The position numbers and the translations under genes were made by a program. DNA of 10,755 nt from Anaerolineales bacterium. Its GTDB lineage: Bacteria > Chloroflexota > Anaerolineae > 4572-78 > NAK82. Under the pieces are notes generated by a model that was not told where the DNA came from, searched no databases, and saw only the letters and a list, made by a program, of their open reading frames with translations. Every line of letters starts with the position of its first letter. The first letter of the stretch is position 1. Below are positions 6,579 through 10,755 of the stretch, one piece after another. The DNA is taken from contig JAHELX010000157.1 in the NCBI GenBank assembly GCA_024643945.1, forward strand, positions 1-10,755. The letters are read 5' to 3'.

Positions 6579-7742
6579 ATGACAACCTTGCAACAGGTGG
6601 GAGACGTCATCGAGGAACTGCCGGAGGTTGAGGAAGTCACTGGCGAAGAAGAAAAGATATACGTCGCTTCCTATTGGAAGCTGATGTGGTGGCGCTTTCG
6701 CAAGCACAAGATGGCGATAATCAGCAGTGTGATCCTGGGGATATTTTATCTCGTGGCCCTCTTTTGCGAGTTCGTGGCCCCTTATGATCCCGAACAGTAC
6801 TTCATCCAGTATAAACTGGCGCCACCCTCAAAGATTCACATCCTTGACGTTGAAGGCCGGCTCCACATGCCATATGTTTACAAGATAAGGCAAGACAAAG
6901 ACCCGGAGACGCAGCGCAACATTTACACCGAGGATACCGAAACCCAGTACCCAATTCAGTTCTTTGTCCACGGCCCTGAGTATAAACTGTGGGGCCGCTG
7001 GACGATGGATCTCCACTTTTTTGGTCTGCCCGTTCCCCAAGAGGAGCAGGGGGTCTTTCTGATGGGCGCGGACCGCCTGGGACGGGATGTGTTCTCTCGC
7101 ACGTGTTTCGGCGCGCGTCTATCGCTTTCCATCGGCCTGGTAGGGGTGTTGTTGAGTCTGACCGTAGGTATCGTCCTGGGGGGTATCTCCGGTTACTACG
7201 GCGGCACGCTTGACATCCTCATTCAGCGCGTGATTGAGTTCATCCGCACGATACCGAGCATCCCGTTGTGGATGGCGCTCAGCGCCGCGCTGCCGACCAA
7301 CTGGCCCATCGTGCGGATATATTTTGCTATCACCATCATCCTTTCCCTGATTGGCTGGACCTGGATGGCCCGCGTGGTGCGCGGCCGTTTCCTGGCCATG
7401 CGGGAGGAAGACTTTGTGCTGGCCGCTCGCCTGGTTGGCTCCGGCGAGATACGCATTATTCTGCGGCATATGTTGCCCTCTTTCCTCAGTTACATCATCG
7501 CCTCACTTACCCTGGCTGTCCCGAATATGATCCTGGCCGAAACCGGGCTCAGTTACATCGGCCTGGGGTTGCGCGCACCGGCCATCAGTTGGGGCGTGCT
7601 GCTGCGCGAGGCTCAGAACGTGCGCTCGCTGGTGCTGGCACCCTGGGTGCTCACGCCGGCCCTGGCCGTGATCGTCGCCATTCTTGCCTTTAACTTCGTG
7701 GGAGATGGGTTGCGCGACGCCGCCGATCCCTACGCTCGTTAG
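6579..7742 (+). CDS. ABC transporter permease, DppC/OppC type, with enlarged external loop
   Basis: ATG 6579 is preferred over the GTG at 6540 because GGGAGG (6564-6569) lies 9 nt before it and the overlap with the previous gene disappears. The 387-residue protein begins with a charged, Glu-rich cytoplasmic tail of about 40 residues and a first membrane segment near 45-67 ending FVAPYDP. An outside region of about 95 residues follows before the conserved GADRLGRDVFSR (from G163), where classical OppC proteins have about half that. The remaining membrane segments surround an EAA loop, EDFVLAARLVGSGEIRIILR (from E277). It is the second channel subunit. The external insertion (KIHILDVEGRLHMPY through DLHFFGLPV) probably faces the binding protein and may be subfamily-specific. 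The start overlaps the end of the upstream ribosome site, so translation is likely coupled. Confidence 0.95.
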   Translation: MTTLQQVGDVIEELPEVEEVTGEEEKIYVASYWKLMWWRFRKHKMAIISSVILGIFYLVALFCEFVAPYDPEQYFIQYKLAPPSKIHILDVEGRLHMPYVYKIRQDKDPETQRNIYTEDTETQYPIQFFVHGPEYKLWGRWTMDLHFFGLPVPQEEQGVFLMGADRLGRDVFSRTCFGARLSLSIGLVGVLLSLTVGIVLGGISGYYGGTLDILIQRVIEFIRTIPSIPLWMALSAALPTNWPIVRIYFAITIILSLIGWTWMARVVRGRFLAMREEDFVLAARLVGSGEIRIILRHMLPSFLSYIIASLTLAVPNMILAETGLSYIGLGLRAPAISWGVLLREAQNVRSLVLAPWVLTPALAVIVAILAFNFVGDGLRDAADPYAR

Positions 7743-7752
7743 GAGTGCTGTT

Positions 7753-8778
7753 ATGGAAAATAACAACTTACTCCTTGAAGTCAAAAATCTAAAAACCTAC
7801 TTTTTCCTGGACGAGGGGACCGCGCGCGCAGTGGATGGGGTTGATTTTGACATAAGGTACGGTCAGACGTTGGGTGTCGTGGGCGAAAGCGGCTGCGGCA
7901 AGTCGGTCACCGCCCGTTCGATCTTGCGCATCGTCCCCAAACCGGGACGTATCGTGGAGGGCGACATCACCCTGCACCGCTGCCTGGAGAAAAATGGTTG
8001 CATGATGGCCGAGGCAGTGAGGTTGACCGACCTGGACCCACGCGGGAGCCTGATTCGCAGCATCCGTGGCTGCCAGATCGCCCTGGTACCCCAGGAGCCG
8101 ATGATGTCCCTGAGTCCCGTACACACCGTCGGCAATCAGATCATAGAAGCCATCATCTTGCATCAAAACGTGTCCAAGACTGAGGCGCGGGAGAAGGCAA
8201 TCGAGATGCTAAACCTGGTGGGTATGCCCCAACCCGACCGCACGATTGATCGCTATCCACACCAGCTCAGCGGTGGCATGCGGCAGCGCTGCATCATCGC
8301 CATGGCTTTATCCTGCCATCCCAGCCTGCTTATCGCCGATGAGCCCACCACCGCTCTGGATGTCACCACCGAGGCCCAGATCCTGAAGCTGATGCGCCGC
8401 CTGCAGGAGGAATTCGGTATGGCCATCATGTTCATCACCCACAATCTGGGGGTGGTGGCCCAGATGACAGAGAATGTAATCGTGATGTACATGGGCAAGA
8501 TTGTTGAGCAGGCGGATGTGGACACGATTTTCCACAATCCCATGCATCCCTACACGCATGCCTTGTTGAAGTCTATCCCTCGTTTGGGACAGAGAACTCG
8601 AGAACGGCGGCGACTGGAATCTATCCGCGGTTCGGTGCCGGATCCCTATGCCATCCCGCGCGGCTGTTCCTTCCATCCCCGCTGTGACCGCAGGATCGCC
8701 GGGGTGTGTGACCGGGAAGAGCCGCCCTATCCTGAGGTCAAGTCGGGACACAAAGTGCGCTGTGTCCTCTACACATAA
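7753..8778 (+). CDS. ABC transporter ATPase, OppD/DppD type
   Basis: The 341-residue protein starts at ATG 7753, with AGGAG (7741-7745) overlapping the stop of the permease gene. An ORF extension back to 7684 is in frame but lacks a ribosome site and overlaps the permease. Motifs are Walker A GESGCGKS (44-51), Q-loop Q114 in [12 protein letters not shown], signature LSGGMRQR (172-179), Walker B LLIADEP (192-198), D-loop TALD and H-loop H230. The residue after the H-loop His is Asn rather than the common Asp (ITHNLG). A Cys-containing insertion ([17 protein letters not shown]) lies between the Walker A helix and the Q-loop. The C-terminal oligopeptide extension has GCSFHPRC and further Cys residues. 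It should form the heterodimer with the OppF-like ATPase encoded about 4.5 kb upstream in the same operon. Confidence 0.95.
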   Translation: MENNNLLLEVKNLKTYFFLDEGTARAVDGVDFDIRYGQTLGVVGESGCGKSVTARSILRIVPKPGRIVEGDITLHRCLEKNGCMMAEAVRLTDLDPRGSLIRSIRGCQIALVPQEPMMSLSPVHTVGNQIIEAIILHQNVSKTEAREKAIEMLNLVGMPQPDRTIDRYPHQLSGGMRQRCIIAMALSCHPSLLIADEPTTALDVTTEAQILKLMRRLQEEFGMAIMFITHNLGVVAQMTENVIVMYMGKIVEQADVDTIFHNPMHPYTHALLKSIPRLGQRTRERRRLESIRGSVPDPYAIPRGCSFHPRCDRRIAGVCDREEPPYPEVKSGHKVRCVLYT

Positions 8779-8814
8779 CGCTCAGCCGCTATCAATTCTT
8801 TTGACAGGTAACCC

Positions 8815-10605
8815 TTGGCTTATCCCATGAAAGCGATGTTACTCTTTCCGCCCCATTGGACCCCGGCCATGCCGCACCTGGCCCTGCCGACGCTCACCGC
8901 TTACCTGCGAGCGCACGGCGTCGAGGTCATTCAGCGCGATCTCAACATTGAGGTCTTCGATGCGATTCTGACGCGCGACTATCTCAAGCAGGCCGTCGCT
9001 CGCCTGCGTCAGGACTATGGGCCTCAGGCCGAGCGACGGCCTGCCCGGCACGTTGTGCCATCTCGTGAGAGAGTGCAGTGGACGCTGGATCATGGTCCGA
9101 TGTTAGTAAACCAAATTGAGGACGCAGTGAACGTACTCCGGAGTGACGCTTTCCTGGACGGCCCGACTGGCGTGCAGGCTTTCTTTACGATAGTCCAGAG
9201 CTTGGATGTTGCATCGTTGCCTTTTTATCCGGCTTTGTTGAGTCTCTCAAGCTACACTCCTCCTTATCCCGTGGACAGGGGCCGCAATCTTCTCAGGGCA
9301 GTGCGCGATCCAGAGTGCAACATGTTCCTGGATCTCTTGCGGCGCATGGTTATCCCCGATATCGAACGCGAGCAGCCTGATATCGTCGGCATCTCCATTC
9401 CTACCTTGGACCAGATGCTGGCCGGGATGACTCTGGCCTACCTGATCAAGGAGGCCGGGCTGCCCTGCCACGTGACCGTGGGTGGGCCGCACGTCTCCAT
9501 GCTGCGTGAACAGCTCCCGCGGGTGCCTGCCATGTTTGATCTATTCGACAGCGCCATCCTGTTCGAGGGGGAAGTGCCTCTGCTGCGCCTGGCCGAAACC
9601 GTGGACGAAGGCGGTGACCTGGCGCAGGTGCCTAACTTGATTTACAAGGATGACGATCAGATTCGGGCGACCCGTTGCCTGCCGCCGACGAAGATCACGC
9701 ATCTTCCTATGCCCGATTTTGACGGACTGCCGCTGGAGCGTTACCTGACCCCCAGCCTGGTGTTGCCGCTGCAGACTTCACGCGGCTGCTACCACGGCAA
9801 ATGCGCCTTTTGCAACGTGGGGTATGGCCACCCCAGCCCGTATCGCCAGTTGGCTGCTGAGCGCACGGTCGAGCACATGCTGGCGCTCAAGAAGAGGTAT
9901 GGTATGCGCCACATCTTCTTTGCCGACGAAGCCATATCGCCGCGCACGCTGAAGGATATGGCGGCGGTGTTGGAGGGGCTGGGTAGTCCGCTCCACTGGT
10001 GCGGGTGCGTGCGTTTCGAGAAGGCGCTGAAGCGGGAGTTGTTGGAGCGCATGGCGCGGGGCGGCTGCCGCATGCTGCTCTTTGGTCTGGAAACTGCTTC
10101 GCAGCCGATCATGAAATATATGGCCAAGGGCACCCAACTCGACTCCATGCGCCGGGTCCTGCAGGATAGCGCCCGGGCGGGGATCTGGAACCATACCTTC
10201 TTCTTCTTCGGCTTTCCCGGCGAAACCATCGACCATGCCCAGGAGACAGTTAATTTCGTCTATGAGCAGCAGCAGGCCATCCATTCGGCCTCACCCGGCG
10301 CGTTTGTGTTGGAGCGCTACGCACCAGTCCACCGTTCCCCGGAAACGTATGGCATCCGGCGGGTTGTCCAGGATCCAGACAAGGACCTGGCGATTTACTT
10401 CGAGTATGAAGTCGAAGCGGGAATGGATGAGGCGACGGCAGAACTGGTCGTCTCGCGCTTCGTAGATTCACTTCCTGAAAAGCGTTTTGGGCAATATTAC
10501 GCAAACGATGCTTACCGCTTTCTATATGCCGGCCACCTTCGTGACCACGGGATATCCTTCCCTTCCTGGCTGGTAGCCGACGAAGTGACTATAGGAGCTT
10601 CATAG
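8815..10605 (+). CDS. B12-binding-type radical SAM protein of unknown function
   Basis: The protein has 596 residues if started at TTG 8815, where AGG (8806-8808) is 6 nt upstream; ATG 8827 would remove four residues. Residues 1-290 resemble a cobalamin-binding fold: MLLFPPHW start, then ALPTLTAYLRAHG, PDIVGISIPT (from P188), GGPHVSM (223-229) and FEGEVPLL (from F250). The cobalamin-ligating D-x-H-x-x-G motif is not present, and a helical insertion fills about 60-165. The radical SAM core carries the iron-sulfur motif C325-x4-C330-x2-C333 in SRGCYHGKCAFCN, a CX4CX2C spacing instead of CX3CX2C. GLETAS (424-429) is a SAM-region motif. Relatives do methylation, ring-forming or other radical chemistry on varied substrates. 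It sits 36 bp after the ATPase gene and 8 bp before a glycosidase, implying a role tied to the imported compound. The reaction cannot be predicted. Confidence 0.88.
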   Translation: MAYPMKAMLLFPPHWTPAMPHLALPTLTAYLRAHGVEVIQRDLNIEVFDAILTRDYLKQAVARLRQDYGPQAERRPARHVVPSRERVQWTLDHGPMLVNQIEDAVNVLRSDAFLDGPTGVQAFFTIVQSLDVASLPFYPALLSLSSYTPPYPVDRGRNLLRAVRDPECNMFLDLLRRMVIPDIEREQPDIVGISIPTLDQMLAGMTLAYLIKEAGLPCHVTVGGPHVSMLREQLPRVPAMFDLFDSAILFEGEVPLLRLAETVDEGGDLAQVPNLIYKDDDQIRATRCLPPTKITHLPMPDFDGLPLERYLTPSLVLPLQTSRGCYHGKCAFCNVGYGHPSPYRQLAAERTVEHMLALKKRYGMRHIFFADEAISPRTLKDMAAVLEGLGSPLHWCGCVRFEKALKRELLERMARGGCRMLLFGLETASQPIMKYMAKGTQLDSMRRVLQDSARAGIWNHTFFFFGFPGETIDHAQETVNFVYEQQQAIHSASPGAFVLERYAPVHRSPETYGIRRVVQDPDKDLAIYFEYEVEAGMDEATAELVVSRFVDSLPEKRFGQYYANDAYRFLYAGHLRDHGISFPSWLVADEVTIGAS

Positions 10606-10613
10606 AGGTGTCT

Positions 10614-10755
10614 GTGAAAAAGATCGCATTTATCGGGGGAGGCAGCGTTCAGTGGACACTCAAACTTGCCACCGACATAGCGCTGAATGAGACCCTGGCT
10701 GGCGCCGACTTGGTGCTGCACGACATCGACGTAGAAGCGCTGGACCTGCTGACAC
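10614..10755 (+). CDS. Glycoside hydrolase family 4 (alpha-galactosidase/glucuronidase-like), 5' part
   Basis: Only the first 47 codons are in the window; the frame is still open at the end. GTG 10614 is chosen because AGAGG (10604-10608) lies 5 nt before it. The N-terminus KKIAFIGGGSVQWTLKL has the dinucleotide-binding turn GGGS (8-11), and LVLHDIDVEAL places Asp37 and Asp39 at the end of the second strand, where family-4 enzymes contact the NAD ribose. Family 4 comprises cytoplasmic, NAD- and divalent-metal-dependent enzymes that cleave alpha- or beta-glycosides by oxidation and elimination, including alpha-galactosidases, alpha-glucosidases, alpha-glucuronidases and 6-phospho-glycosidases. 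The specificity-determining residues lie beyond the window. Its place 8 bp after the radical SAM gene makes it part of the operon and is the best clue that the transporter carries a glycoside. Confidence 0.82.
   Translation, partial: MKKIAFIGGGSVQWTLKLATDIALNETLAGADLVLHDIDVEALDLLT

Noticed and set aside
8801..8806. Perfect TTGACA before the radical SAM gene as a -35 box
   Set aside because: No acceptable -10 lies 15-19 bp downstream; the region at that distance is CCATGA, inside the start of the gene. An internal promoter is not supported.

Overview
The window reads as part of one carbohydrate- or peptide-uptake locus from a moderately GC-rich bacterium, most likely Chloroflexota (Anaerolineae-like). 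That assignment is inference. It rests on a hybrid sensor kinase ending in an AraC-type DNA-binding domain, on a Tat lipoprotein with a Thr/Pro/Ala-rich tether, and on a family-5 ABC importer placed next to a family-4 glycosidase. All genes lie on the + strand. I see no tRNA, rRNA, CRISPR array, insertion sequence or phage gene.

Layout. Bases 1-1421 hold the 3' part of a hybrid histidine kinase (ATPase core, degenerate receiver, intact receiver, AraC output domain). Its start lies off the window, and the first 42 bases are strikingly homopolymeric (C6, C6, G8, G8). Bases 1422-1800 are non-coding and look like the control region. They contain a near-perfect 10-bp direct repeat at 21-bp spacing (candidate AraC-type operator), then TATA-like elements, then a GC-rich and very self-complementary stretch at 1563-1739 that could be a structured leader RNA.

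From 1801 a tightly packed operon follows: a single-domain receiver with Glu in place of the phospho-acceptor Asp; an OppF/DppF-type ATPase with a TTG start; a Tat-exported family-5 substrate-binding lipoprotein; DppB-type and DppC-type permeases; an OppD/DppD-type ATPase; a large B12-binding-type radical SAM protein; and the first 47 codons of a glycoside hydrolase family 4 gene that runs off the window. Gaps between genes are 5-36 bp except around the binding-protein gene. That gene has a 156-bp leader containing an orphan consensus Shine-Dalgarno plus a two-codon ORF, and a 107-bp trailer with a 13-bp hairpin.

Proposed working of the locus (inference): the kinase/AraC protein senses a substrate-related signal and activates the operon. 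The lipoprotein captures an oligosaccharide (or oligopeptide) and the two permeases with two ATPases import it. The GH4 enzyme cleaves it by the NAD- and metal-dependent redox mechanism. The radical SAM protein is the unexplained member and the most interesting functional question here.
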